From Dillenia suffruticosa (taxonomy: Eukaryota > Streptophyta > Magnoliopsida > Dilleniales > Dilleniaceae): a stretch of 64,000 nucleotides of DNA. The stretch lies in NCBI GenBank assembly GCA_033439265.1, contig JAVTVX010000002.1, positions 2,676,001-2,740,000 of the forward strand, written 5' to 3'. The position numbers were made by a program, and so were the translations under genes. A model generated the notes under the pieces. That model did no database searches, had not been told where the DNA came from, and saw only the letters and a program-made list of their open reading frames with translations. Shown here piece by piece: positions 24,301 through 34,963 of this stretch. The first letter of the stretch is position 1, and each line of letters begins with the position of its first letter.

Positions 24301-26200
24301 AAATCGCCCCAAAAAATTATAATCCTCCCCCATAAAAAATATTATTTGCCCCCCTCAAATTTTAAAAAAAAAATTCCCCTTAAATTCAAAAATAATTTGC
24401 CCTCTAAAATTTTTTACTTGCAGAGGCAACCAAACACATCCTAAACCCCTTTTCTGATCCATGCCCCTCTCTACCCCTTTTATGACCCATGCCCCTCCCT
24501 ACCCCTTTTCTGACCCATGCCTCTCCAAGATTCTAACTAATTCGTGATTAAAAATGTGGCTGAACTCTCTTTAGGGCTCTTCAATTTTCCCTCAAAGTAG
24601 GTAAGAACACCAGCTCCCCTCTCTTGCTTTTTTGAATTTTAATTAATTTATCACTTTTTCTTCTCTAATTGATAGATTAATTGATAAATTCCTTCAATCC
24701 TTCCTACTTTAACCTTAAAAAACTCTCCCCAAATGAATACAATAAGAATAGCCTCATTCCATGACTAATTGATGGATTAAATATAATCCTGAGGTCAATG
24801 CCCATTGGCCTCGGTTTCACCCTATTGTCAAGCATGTTTTAACCTCATAGAAGAATTATAATCATTTTTGTCTACCAATATTTAATTGACAAAAATTTAT
24901 ATTCATAGATGGGCACTTTTTTATTTGAGTGGAAATAAAAAATTGACCAAATCATTGGCTTTCTTAGGAATAGTAGCAAGATTTCAAGATAACAGTAGGG
25001 ACTACAATACATTTTTTTTCTTTTTTTTTTTAATAATGCTTCAGTTTACCATTTTTTTCCTCTAATAATGCTTCAGTTGACTAAATCACTTTTTTAATAA
25101 TGTAAGTATTAATCATGTGCTTGACTTGTTTAGCTATTTTAATTCTTTGTGATGAGATGATGATGAGTATTCTGTTTATCCTAGTACCTTGCTTATTTAT
25201 GAGTTTCTTAAAATTCACTACATAGGAGCTATATGATTTCTTTAAAATATATATATCGAAGATAAAATCAATAGTTACCAAGCTACATAATGCATCAGTT
25301 TCTTGAAATTCAGTTCATTGGCGCTGCATTTTTTCTTAATTAAAAAAAAAAGAAAAATCATTTTGTAAAAGCTTATTAATATATTATATTATTAAAAATA
25401 ATTTACTATTAAAATTTTTTAAACTTAAATTAGGTATGCTCCTTGTATCATACTCAACCCCTCAAAAAATTTTTTGGCTCCGCCCCTGCACACAAATTGT
25501 TCAACCTAAGTAATCAAAATTTAAACATTGCAAAAACGTACCGCGCAATATATTCTCAATCTCTCGAGCGAGTTTCTTCGTCGGATTCTCTGCACCACAA
25601 AAAGTGAATAAGCACTTAACAAGTTCAAACAAGAGCAACTACTTTTTGAAAAAAAATCAAAATTCAACGCGTACTAGAGACTGAAGAATTGTCTGAACTC
25701 AAGTTCGCGATGGCCAGATCGGCAGCGAGAATCGACGTCGGCGGCTTCTTAGTGCGAGAGACCTTGGAGGAAGACGACAGTGAAGAAGAAGAGGAGGATT
25801 CGGTGGAAGAAGCCCCGAAAATGGAGAAGAAATGGGTTAGGGTTTTGTCGTCGACGAAGGAGGAGACGGCATCGTCGTCGTTGGTGTCGGCGTCAGGAAC
25901 GGGGACGGATTTGGCTTTGGCGGCGTCAATACCGTCGACGGGGGCAACGGTTTTGGCTTTGGAAGCGATGGAGTTTTTGGAGGCGGTACGGAAAATAGTG
26001 CTTTGGGATTTGTCGCCGACGAAGGAGGAGACGGCATCGTCGCCGTTGGCGTCAGCGTCGGCGTCGGGAACGGGGACGGATTTGGATTTGGCGGCGTAGA
26101 TGCCGGCGACGGGGGTAACGGTTTTGGCTTTGGAAGGGATGGAGTTTTTGGAGGCGTTAAGGAGAATAGTGCTTAGGGTTTTAACCTTGGAGGCTGGCAT
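9393..26200 (-). CDS. PPR protein of the At4g21880/At4g04790 type, 957 aa, 16 exons
   Basis: Pentatricopeptide repeat proteins bind organellar RNA; the Arabidopsis relatives of this one are annotated as mitochondrial. Exons on the minus strand: ~25675-26200, 25542-25589, 22630-23265, 21776-21955, 20591-20655, 16056-16163, 15788-15901, 15212-15307, 14973-15071, 12844-12963, 12137-12241, 10943-11104, 10750-10877, 10582-10660, 10153-10370 and 9393-9582. All borders are GT-AG and the phases close to 957 codons plus stop. Degenerate 35-residue helical repeats are visible, for example HGAYSMLKCLEEINLKPTAG and YYEEMKHAGVVETKYVLMAL. The C terminus has LDFLLCACVNAKDL and ends in a Lys-rich tail before KKVSSEMQ. 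Exon 1 (low complexity, Ser-rich) carries an internal duplication. Its donor is ambiguous: GTACGC after 25675 or GTTCAG after 25699 both keep phase. The donor at 10749 is GTTATC, unusual after GT. A hairpin transposon sits just upstream of the ATG. Confidence 0.93.
12543..12555. repeat. Homopolymer G tract, one of several G/C runs
   Basis: Thirteen G. Similar runs are at 9986-9996 (11 C), 30686-30699 (14 C), 59814-59824 (G) and 61511-61520 (10 C). Their lengths may be uncertain because long homopolymers are hard to sequence. Confidence 0.85.
12964..14972. other. PPR intron 9, nothing recognised
   Basis: A 2.0-kb AT-rich intron without visible exons, transposon ends or long repeats. Confidence 0.6.
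15957..15982. repeat. (AG)n microsatellite in a PPR intron
   Basis: A run of AG dinucleotides between exons 6 and 7. A short (ATG)n run at 15610-15629 lies in the next intron. Confidence 0.9.
16300..18050. other. PPR intron 5, unclassified repeat-like sequence
   Basis: The intron between exons at 20591 and 16163 is 4.4 kb. This part contains broken coding-like stretches; at 17500-17780 (minus strand) a frame includes CSMVWKMWNHFTI, which recalls the zinc-binding region after LINE reverse transcriptases. No intact domain or element ends were found. Confidence 0.35.
18058..19990 (+). mobile_element. Decayed LTR retrotransposon in PPR intron 5
   Basis: Two related copies of an LTR-like block flank about 1.2 kb. 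The left copy starts TGATGTAGCTCAAGAATAAC at 18058 and the right copy starts TGATTTCGCTCAAGAATAAC at 19523. Both continue through a TTTGATTTTCTATGTTA block and a GTGGCCTATA...TTTTATGT-ATGGTCA-ACTTTG block. A TGGTTCAGG primer-binding-like site follows the left copy (about 18371). Between them a broken gag-like frame reads YDPYVEYHSYN and contains a duplicated EP-DIKP segment. No pol is present, so it is non-autonomous and dead. The 3' LTR is interrupted by a small MITE (19627-19892). Confidence 0.65.
19627..19892. mobile_element. Stowaway-like MITE nested in the right LTR
   Basis: The left end reads GTCTGTTCCACTTCAAGTGT and the right end, on the other strand, reads ACTTCCTTTGGTTCACTTAAG; both resemble Tc1/mariner-type Stowaway ends. 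It is flanked by TA on both sides (19625-19626 and 19893-19894). When it is removed, the LTR sequence on either side lines up with the intact left LTR. Confidence 0.55.
24229..25488. mobile_element. hAT-like non-autonomous element in PPR intron 2
   Basis: The left edge begins CAGGAGCGGAAC and the right edge, read on the other strand, begins CAGGGGCGGAGCC; these form imperfect terminal inverted repeats. The subterminal sequence at the left (CAACTGGCCCCTGAAATT) and blocks of CCCC followed by AT-rich runs are typical of plant hAT/Tip100-like elements. The interior (about 1.26 kb) has no transposase frame. I could not align an 8-bp target duplication, so the boundaries are approximate and the insertion is old. 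Confidence 0.6.
25840..26180 (-). repeat. In-frame tandem duplication in PPR exon 1 (period 165 bp)
   Basis: Two adjacent copies of a 55-57-codon segment. Copy 1 is about residues 10-64 and copy 2 about residues 67-119 of the PPR protein. Both contain ASKNSI, SKAKTV, a K-SVPVPDAD block and DDAVSSFV-DK. The copies differ by point changes and a two-residue indel in the DAD run. The segment is GC-rich compared with the gene's other exons. Confidence 0.92.
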
Positions 26201-26251
26201 TTGATTGTGCCCAAGTCCCCGACTCTCATGTCAAATGAAGAGTTTTTAAAA

Positions 26252-26261
26252 CATAGAACGG
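26252..26261 (+). repeat. Left target-site duplication of the hairpin element
   Basis: CATAGAACGG, repeated exactly at 28268-28277 on the other side of the inverted-repeat element. A 10-bp duplication fits Mutator-like transposons (usually 9-11 bp). Confidence 0.9.
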
Positions 26262-28267
26262 GAGCAATGTACGAAAATGACCCATTTTTTAAAAAAAATT
26301 TTTAAAAAAACCTGAGGGGGAAAATATTTCCCCAAATAACCCGTATTTGTCGCGGGTTGGACCCGCGACCGTATTTGTCGCGGGTTCAACCCGCGACAAA
26401 GCCACGTGCAGGCTGGGGAGGTTTCCGCGTCTTGGAAACGCGGAAACCCTATTCCGCGTCTTCCAAACGCGGAAACCCTACCGCAAACCCTATTCCGCGT
26501 TTTGCAAACGCGGAAACCCCACGTACACACGCCATTACCCCAACCACATTCCCTCCCAAAAACGCACGCCATTCCCTCCAAAAAACGCACACCATTCCCC
26601 CCTCTAAATTGTTTTAATCTCCCAATTGTATTACCCCCTAATTATTTTAATTCGATTTTTGTAATTATATTTAATTTCGATTTTTGTAATTATATCTAAT
26701 TTAGACGATCCAAAATTATGTATTATAATAATTAAAATAAATCAGGTTAGTTTGTCTTTATAATTTTATGAAAAATTATAAAATTAAAAAATAATTCTAA
26801 AAATTTTTAAAAATTAGAAAATAGTGACAAAAAATTCTCATAATTGAAAAAAATTGTAACATTACAAAATATTAGTATTAGTATCTAAAAATTATATGTT
26901 AAGATTCATTATATTTTAATATATTATTTTTCATTTTTGATTAATTTAATATAAAAATAATATCATATTGCATAAATAATCAAAATCAATAGAGTTTTAA
27001 AATAGAGAATGAAAAAAAAAACTATGATATATGTGTATTATCTAAACAGTTAAAGTAAAATAACAATTTGAAAAAAAAACTAATTTCTTATAAAACAAAA
27101 AGGAGAAACGAAACAAATAAAATCCGAGAAATGAACATATATAAATGAATCGAATTATTATTAATATAATATAGGATACAAAATATATAATATACAAAAT
27201 ACATAATAGATATGGGTTTATCGTTCCAAGACGACACTACATATATAAGGACAGATTTAGATGTTAGACGTTATGATACAAGAAGGCGACGACAACGTTA
27301 GTTATATATTATGTATTTTGTATCCTATATTATATTAATAATAATTCGATTCATTTATATATGTTCATTTCTCGGATTTTATTTGTTTCGTTTCTCCTTT
27401 TTGTTTTATAAGAAATTAGTTTTTTTTTTTCAAATTGTTATTTTACTTTAACTGTTTAGATAATACACATATATCATAGTTTTTTTTTTCATTCTCTATT
27501 TTAAAACTCTATTGATTTTGATTATTTATGCAATATGATATTATTTTTATATTAAATTAATCAAAAATGAAAAATAATATATTAAAATATAATGAATCTT
27601 AACATATAATTTTTAGATACTAATACTAATATTTTGTAATGTTACAATTTTTTTCAATTATGAGAATTTTTTGTCACTATTTTCTAATTTTTAAAAATTT
27701 TTAGAATTATTTTTTAATTTTATAATTTTTCATAAAATTATAAAGACAAACTAACCTGATTTATTTTAATTATTATAATACATAATTTTGGATCGTCTAA
27801 ATTAGATATAATTACAAAAATCAAAATTAAATATAATTACAAAAATCGAATTAAAATAATTAGGGGGTAAAACAATTGGGAGATTAAAACAATTTGGAGG
27901 GGGGAATGGCGTGCGTTTTTTGGAGGGAATAGCGTGCGTTTTTGGGAGGGAATGGGGTTGGGGTAATGGCGTGTGTATGTGGGGTTTCCGCGTTTGCAAA
28001 ACGCGGAATAGGGTTTGCAGTAGGGTTTCCGCGTTTGGAAGACGCGGAATAGGGTTTCCGCGTTTCCAAGACGCGGAATAGGTTTCCGCGTTTCCAAGAC
28101 GCGGAAACCTCCCCAGCCTACACGTGGCTTTGTCGCGGGTTGAACCCGCGACAAATACGGTCGCGGGTCCAACCCGCGACAAATACGGGTTATTTGGAGA
28201 AATATTTTCCCCCTCAGGTTTTTTTAAAAAATTTTTTTAAAAAATGGGTCATTTTCGTACATTGCTC
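26262..28267. mobile_element. Mutator-like foldback element with ~950-bp inverted arms
   Basis: The element starts GAGCAATGTACG and ends CGTACATTGCTC. The left arm (about 26262-27205) is the reverse complement of the right arm (about 27303-28267) with very few differences, so the whole element is one giant hairpin with a loop of about 95 bp. It is flanked by an exact 10-bp duplication. Each outer arm has a CG-rich section (26345-26540; 27975-28180) full of short palindromes such as CGCGGGTTGAACCCGCG and repeated TTCCGCG...CGCGGAA units; the rest is extremely AT-rich. No transposase is encoded. Duplication length and long terminal repeats point to a non-autonomous MULE; this is inferred, since no transposase was seen. 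It lies 62 bp upstream of the PPR ATG, probably inside its 5' leader or promoter. Confidence 0.85.
27212..27301 (+). other. 29-codon open frame filling the loop of the hairpin element
   Basis: The unpaired centre of the inverted repeat is almost exactly one short open frame from ATG at 27212 to TAG at 27301. Its product starts MGLSFQDD and ends in a strongly basic tail YDTRRRRQR. A frame this short can arise by chance. It may be a remnant of a captured gene or of an ancestral transposase. No function is proposed. Confidence 0.3.
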
Positions 28268-28277
28268 CATAGAACGG
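28268..28277 (+). repeat. Right target-site duplication of the hairpin element
   Basis: CATAGAACGG, identical to 26252-26261. The sequence just outside (28278-28320) is pyrimidine-rich on the plus strand and may be the separated upstream part of the PPR leader or promoter. Confidence 0.9.
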
Positions 28278-30103
28278 ATATATCAATTCGCCTCCCCTCT
28301 CGTCTCTCCCTCTATATGATTCGTAAAGAGAAAATTCACAAAAATACGTTTATACGTACAAATGTATGAATAGCGGTACTGAACGCCTAAAATTAGATTT
28401 ACATATTGTTAATTCAACTCCTTCTTAGAAGTTGATCATTATTGAAATAAATGTAGGAAATTAATATGAAAATTAATTAAAAAAAAAAAACTCAATTAGT
28501 CTTGTCACTTCAGGAGAGAGGGTGCCTCTTCACAAAGGCAATTCCATTGAAAGTGAGGGCAAAGGTTTATAATGCAACTCTCAAATTATCAAGTTAACTC
28601 TTAAATTTGGACTCCCTAATTCTTTCGATTCCCTTTTTTTAGATATATTGTATTATTTTTCATAAGTTTAAATTACATAATTTTTATAAGATTTTAACAA
28701 CTTCTAACGGCTTCTAATTTGTTTTTTAATTGAGAAAATAATGATTAAAAACTACGTGAAAATTTATCAATTATTATTATTTTTCTATACACTATTTTTC
28801 GTATGCAATTTTCTAACTTCCAATTACAATAACACATGTAATGGTTCATAAAAATGCATCTGACACCATCTTTTGGAATGCACGTTGTGTGTTGAAGAAT
28901 CATCAACATGTTGGGAAAAATAACTTTAACGCAAAGTATACTGGATATAATATTAAATCACTAAAATTAAAAACTTAATATCTGAAATTAAAATTTAAAT
29001 CTGATAAAAAAAATTACCTAATTTCATAGCCGAAAAAATCAATCGACTAAAATCCAAATCTGACAAGAATCCTAGGTTCAGTTTTCTAGGCATATTTATC
29101 ATCACAAAACCTCTTTGTATAATAGAAATATCAAATATTTGAGTGATATATTAAACCCGACGACCATAACTCTTTTATATCTATAGGGTGACTTTTACCT
29201 TCCAAATCTCTCTATTCAACTTATGTCAACTATTTTTAAATCACCATTCGATATTTTCTATTTAATCTATCATAAATAGTAAATGTCAATTGGTATTTAC
29301 ATATTTATTTATTTTTATATCCTATGAGATACATTAAATCCAAAATACCAAATTTCCAAATATAACATATCACTTTTATGAGTTTACTTTAAACGACAAT
29401 ATGCATTATATAATTATTTTACATATAAACTCAACATTAGATTAATAATCAAATAATCTCTCACTTGGACTATATGTAAAACTTTATAATTATGTAATTA
29501 TAATATAACCAAATGAGCTTAACTTTTCTATCAATACTGAAATATATCTCTAGCCAATTCCGTCTATCCATCATATCAATTTAGGATCAAGGCGGTTTTG
29601 TTATATTTTTTCATAACTCAACCTATTAATGATCACATAAATTAATATAATCGAATGACATGGATCATAATATAGATGTGTAGTACGCAAATATCATGCA
29701 ATATGATCTTTAACATGCCTATTTTCAACAAACCCTCTTTAGTGAGATCATATCATCCTTAATGTTTGAGTGTAATCCAAAACTGAATCTCTGTTTCCTC
29801 ATAAATAACCTTAAACTGAGATAATCGAAAATTGTTTATATTAAATGAACATCTAAAATCACAAACTCTCACTGACACTGAATATCTTGAAATAACATGA
29901 CTTCGAGATGACTTCGAGACCAGTAGTGTGCTCATAAACCTTTTTAGGTGACAATCACAGTAAGTGTGCATTCATGGAGTTTGTGCCAAACGTGCAATCA
30001 TGAAAATCTTTTTGTGCTGAAAGAAAGAGGAGGTTGGTATGACTTTATCTTGCTGGGGGAAGGGAGGACATAATGAGCCGCATATACATGACAAAGAAGC
30101 ATT
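28278..30103. other. Intergenic region, possible worn retrotransposon
   Basis: AT-rich, no coding region. From about 28870 to 30000 the style (for example CTCACTTGGACTATATG and CCTCTTTAGTGAGATCATAT) reminds me of non-coding parts of plant LTR retrotransposons, but I could not find paired LTRs or a domain. It also holds the PPR upstream region and the BET3 3' end. Confidence 0.4.
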
Positions 30104-33100
30104 TCACTCGTCATCTTTGTATGGATACTCCTCTGGAACTTGTTTCAAAAGCTTCACCTGCAACTCATATGCATCATCTCCTCTGAGCATATCACGCACC
30201 CAGGTGACTTCCGTCTTCATTGACACCTGAACAAGGACATTTAACATCCAAAAATAGCAGCAGATATCAGGGGGAAACAAAAGCAGAAGCAACAAGCACC
30301 ATAATGTAGAAACAACGGAACATAGTATTCCAATTCTGGGCAACTGGGCTAGAAAATACAAATTGGAAGAAAGGTTTTCATATACTACAGGTGCAGCAAA
30401 GTTACTAAATCAAGCTAAAGCCCTTAAAACCATGATATGTTAAGAGTAACATTATGCATAATGTGATTGGGGAAAGGTTCAGAAATCAAAATAATGAATT
30501 CCCTCAGCAACCTCAGTTGATCATACTTGTTATCAGGTGGCTTGACTAGTAATGAATTCTCATTTCATACCTTGGAAGGCATAACATCAGAGACACTCTC
30601 ATTTGAATCATGCATGTAAAATTAGAAAGTGCAAAATAGGTAGTATGCCTAAGAGTTCAAGGCCAAATTCGCTCAAACCCCACCTCCCCCCCCCCCCCCG
30701 GGCAGAAAAAAAAAACCGAAAAGAGGCAAGTAAACAAACAAAGCTCAGTATTGATTTTGGTTAATTGTAAGCTGAGAAGATCCCGACAAAATCACCATAT
30801 TGAATTGCAGGAAGTGCAATAGCAAATTGATGTGTTAAGTTCACAAGGCATAATTCAGTCCAAGAGTAAAATCCCAAAAAAATAAAAATATAAATAAATA
30901 AATAAAATAAGTGATAATGTAAATGAATAGCCCAAAGAAAAGAGATTGAAGGGAAGAGTTCACCATCTCAAGGGCTCCTCTTATAACTCCACTCAAAATG
31001 TTGCAATAATACAAGCCTTGACATGTATCTGGAAGTTCAACAAAGTCAACTAGAGGGTTGTCCTCTAATACAAGACTGCAACTTGTCCCATCAGCATCCC
31101 AATTAGTGACAGTTGCAGTGATCCCCAAGAACATTTTGAAGCCTACCTGTTTGAAGGAAATGTCAGAGCAACAAACTTGAGTCATGCAGAAAGAAAACAG
31201 TATCAAGTTGATAGATGCTGAACAGCAAAAGCCATGCAATTAGTACTACATACAACAACAATAACAAACTGAAACTTATTCCCAAAATTTGGAATCGGCC
31301 ATTTGAAAAACAAATTTATAAAAGATAGAAAAAAGAGAAAAACAAGAATAAAATATATATATAAATAAATAAAAAGAAAAAGAAAATAAAGAAAAGAAAA
31401 TAAAATAAAATAAAATAAAATAAAATAAAAATAAATATATAAGTCAATAGATAAATATATAAAATATATTGATTTAATTTGTGCAGATTCTACTATGCCA
31501 TCCATTCCTATTTAAGATCATTTTCTCTTCTAAACCCTTAACTTCCATATCTTTACGGATAACTTATATCCAAATTTTCAATAATCTATCTCTACGTTTT
31601 ACTAAATCTCATATATTTAAATTCTCGGTTCTCCTAACCGGTGCATTTTTAGGTCTTCTTTGCATATGCCCAAACCATCTCAAACGACACTCTCGCATCT
31701 TATCCACAATTAAACTAACTCCCAATTTGTTACGAATTTTTTCATTTCTAATTCTATCTCTTCTAGTTTTTCCACACATCCACCTAAATATCCTCATTTC
31801 TGCTACAGTTATCTTTTATTCTTGTTGTTGTTTAATAGTCCAACACTCAGTACCATACAATAGTGTAGGTCTAACCGTGATTCGATAAAAATTTCCCTTC
31901 AGGTGTAATGGCATCGTCCGATCGTAAAGAGCTCTGGATGCCTTTCTCCATTTCATTCAACCCGCTTAAATCCTATGGTTCACATCTCCATCTATATTGT
32001 TATCATTTTAAATGATAGAACCTAGATATCTAAATCGTTCATTTCTTGGGATATCTTTCCCATCTAATCTAATCTAATCTAATCGTTTCTTCATCATTCC
32101 TATAATTATCGCTAAACCTACATCTCATATATTTAGTTTTCGATCTACTCAATCTTCTAGTGTGAGTCTCCATAACTCTAATTTAACACTGTCACTCTCT
32201 TTAGTTTTATCAACTAGTATTATATCATCTACAAAAAGTATACACCGTATTTCATTCCGGATATTTTTTGTAATTTCGTCTATCACTATTGCAAAAAGAA
32301 GGGACTTAATGCCGAACCTTGATGGAGTCCAATGTTAACGGCTTCTAACGCCGGTTGTAACTCTCTCATACATATCTTTAATAAGATTAATGTATCTCAA
32401 AGATATCCTTTTTTTCATCAACGTCCACTACAATAATTCTCTAGGAACCCTATCATATGCTTTTTCTAAATCAATGAATAGCATGTGTAGGTCTCTCTTT
32501 TGTGCTCTATATCTCTATCAAATGTCTTAACAAGTGGATTGCTTCCGTGATAGATCTTTCTGGCATAAATCCGAATTGATTTTGAGATACATTTATCTTC
32601 AATCTCAATCTATACTCTATTACTCTCTCCCATAATTTCATGATATGATTCATAAATTTAATTTCTCTATAATTGAAGCAGTTCTGTATGTCTCCCTTAT
32701 TCTTATATAGTGGTACAATTACACTTTTTCTCCATATTTGGAGCATTCTCTTAGTTCTACATGCATCCAACAATAAGATTTGTTGCTAGCAAGAAACTAC
32801 TAGGACCAATTCCAAAAGGCATATGCCCAAAATTTATCATGACTTCTAATTTTTACTCGCATGAGGTGACACTAGTTCAGCAGAGAGATCAAAAGAAACA
32901 CCGATCCGGGATCTTCACAGGCTTTATAGTAAAAAGAGAGAAGACACCTAGAACACGTGAAAAATCTAATGTCAGGAATCCCGTGACGAGTTAAAGAAAG
33001 AAATTGCTCCTTGGCTATGATCAATGATATATAACACAATGCAAACATCTAAATGCATTGTCCACCAATGCATGTAATTTTTCATTAAAGCTAGGTTTGA

Positions 33101-34849
33101 TGACATGGAAACTTCAAACTTCATTTCAAAAAGCTAAGATTCATCAAGGAGACTAAATACCCTGTTTCACATGATCGCAGGGAAAAAAATTGCAAAATTG
33201 ACTGGTGATCTCATCACTGACCACCATGATGCACACTAAATAGACATCAAAAGAATTCATTCTGCTAGACCTTCTTGAGCACAGAAAATCATTCATGCAA
33301 TTTCCATTTCCATCTTGGATGCAGCCTTCTATGTAGGGGTTATCTCTGAGTAATGGCAGATTATGTTGTCAGTGAGATGACAGGCTTTAAGGACATAAAT
33401 TCTCTTAACAAAAGGGGGGATGGCATCATCCATTCATTCCTCTAGTCATATATAACAAAGTCTACCAGAGAGAAACGACAACCGATGAGGAAGACATTGC
33501 AAGATATCATATTTAGTTGGTTATAAATTCTTCATGCATGGATTAACACAATTCCTCTTTTTCAGTAGATTTGTTTATCTGGTCTCTTTCCAGGCACAGA
33601 GTGGAAGCATGAAGTATGCAATGAGGAGTCTTCAATTACTTCCTCATCATTATGAACCCTATTTAAGCTTTAGCAATAAAGCAACAGAGGACATACAATT
33701 GGTTTACGTTGTCATTAATGCATCCTCTAAATTGCAACACTTCAAACTAATGACCAAACTGCAATTAATATGAATAATATTCATATTTTTCAACTTCTCT
33801 CTACTAGAGGTCAACTCAACTTGGAACTATTGGACTATTGCTCAAGGAAAGAATATAATGGAAAGAATATACAGGAGATGGAACAGATGCAACACATTAG
33901 AAGCATAAATTAAGCATAAGAAGACTATGAGTCTGCACTAACAGAGAAAAGAAGCCACCTTGGCAATAACTTCTGCAGTCTCCTTGAAGTCAACACATCT
34001 GGAGACATGGGACTTGGCCAGAAACTCATCAATCAGACGAACTCCAATATTATAACCCCTGAAAAAGGACAGTATATGTTTGCATCTCAACCAGAGAGGA
34101 ACAAAAACTCAAAATAATCACACTTCTTCATAGAAATCTTGCACTTAGGCATATAATTAAAGTAATTGAAATGAAGCTAAATAATACATGGGAAAAAGAC
34201 CATCTATAAAATTATAATTCTAAATAGTTTTCATCCTTAATTTAACAAGATCATGAGTACAAAATTTCAATCATTGCAAACCCACTTGCATATTCAAATA
34301 GATTTGATCACTTCATCATCATGAACAAAACCCATCAGATCCAGAACTGAAGCCTTGGAGAATAAGCTCCAAACAAGCTCACACAAAATGTTGAGGCAAA
34401 TACCCTACTTGCAGTCAGGAATTCTCAAGCACTAAAGGCAACAACTAACAACAGACCCCAACTAAAGCGTTCCATGTTCCTTTGCAATTAGTTACACTTG
34501 TTAGTAAGAGAACCTAAACCGTAATCATGAAACCGCTAAACAAGAATAAAAACAATCACAGTAGCACTCAATTAACTAACATCAAACCCATGTTCATTTA
34601 ATTCTCTAATATTAAGTCCAATAATCAGGAATTGCAAATTTTCATCATAAAATAATATGAATTTCTAATGTTTAGTTGATGGACAGTGAGAGATAGCGGG
34701 ACAGAGAGTTACATCTGATCCAGCTGTTTGTTGACTTCCTCAACCTCCTCGAGATCCGTCAGAAGCTGGCGAACAATAGCGCCATATGTAAGAGTAAAGA
34801 GCTCTGCGTTCTGCAATGAATGGAATTTACAGAAATGAAACTCCGGAGG

Positions 34850-34884
<35 letters not shown>

Positions 34885-34963
34885 GGGTTTTCGGTAAGTT
34901 ACTTACGACACGTTCAACGTTGGCGAAGATTGCATCTCCTGAACGAGTTGCTACTGGAGGCAT
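30104..34963 (-). CDS. BET3: BET3, TRAPP tethering-complex subunit (TRAPPC3-like), 186 aa
   Basis: BET3 is a core subunit of TRAPP complexes, which activate a Rab GTPase and tether vesicles in ER-Golgi transport. Five coding exons on the minus strand: 34907-34963, 34713-34810, 33959-34058, 30964-31146 and 30104-30226, all GT-AG with phases that close to 186 residues plus stop. The protein begins MPPVATRSGDAIFANVERV and ends EEYPYKDDE. It contains the family-typical segments LTYGAIVRQLLTDLEEVEEV, VGFKMFLGI and LPDTCQGLYYCN. The Cys in SRCVDF (residue 73) is at about the position of the acylated Cys of animal Bet3. It matches my memory of the Arabidopsis protein nearly residue for residue. Intron 3 is enlarged (2.8 kb) by an RTE-type LINE in the same orientation. 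The start ATG is the first in a good context, and the full length is typical. Confidence 0.96.
31252..32760 (-). mobile_element. 5'-truncated RTE-type LINE in BET3 intron 3
   Basis: On the minus strand broken frames encode RTE-clade reverse transcriptase. Recognisable are VPLYKNKGDIQNCFNYREIK near 32700, NQFGFMPERS near 32570, a degraded F-VDD active-site box near 32225, and the RTE C-terminal signature CRLRWFGHMQRRP near 31660. The 3' end (about 31252-31270) is a short repeat of TTG-like units when read on the element strand, as in RTE elements. TTAGTACTACAT at 31240-31251 and TTAGTTCTACAT at 32751-32762 differ at one base and may be the target duplication. Many stops and frameshifts make it inactive. 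A long A/T microsatellite (31310-31470) lies within the element. Confidence 0.85.
31397..31431. repeat. (AAAAT)n microsatellite
   Basis: Seven AAAAT-type units within a longer A-rich tract inside the RTE element in BET3 intron 3. Confidence 0.9.
34852..34881. repeat. (GA)n microsatellite in BET3 intron 1
   Basis: Fifteen GA dinucleotides in the short intron between the first two coding exons. Confidence 0.95.

Noticed and set aside
25689-26099. Long plus-strand open frames (136 and 72 aa) opposite PPR exon 1
   Set aside because: They are by-products of the GC-rich, repetitive exon 1 on the minus strand, which has correct splice phase and homology context.
26347-26699. Overlapping plus- and minus-strand open frames of 86-126 aa in the hairpin arms
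   Set aside because: They come from the repeated TTCCGCG/CGCGGAA units in the CG-rich arms; the same peptides appear mirrored at 27802-28182. No recognisable protein.
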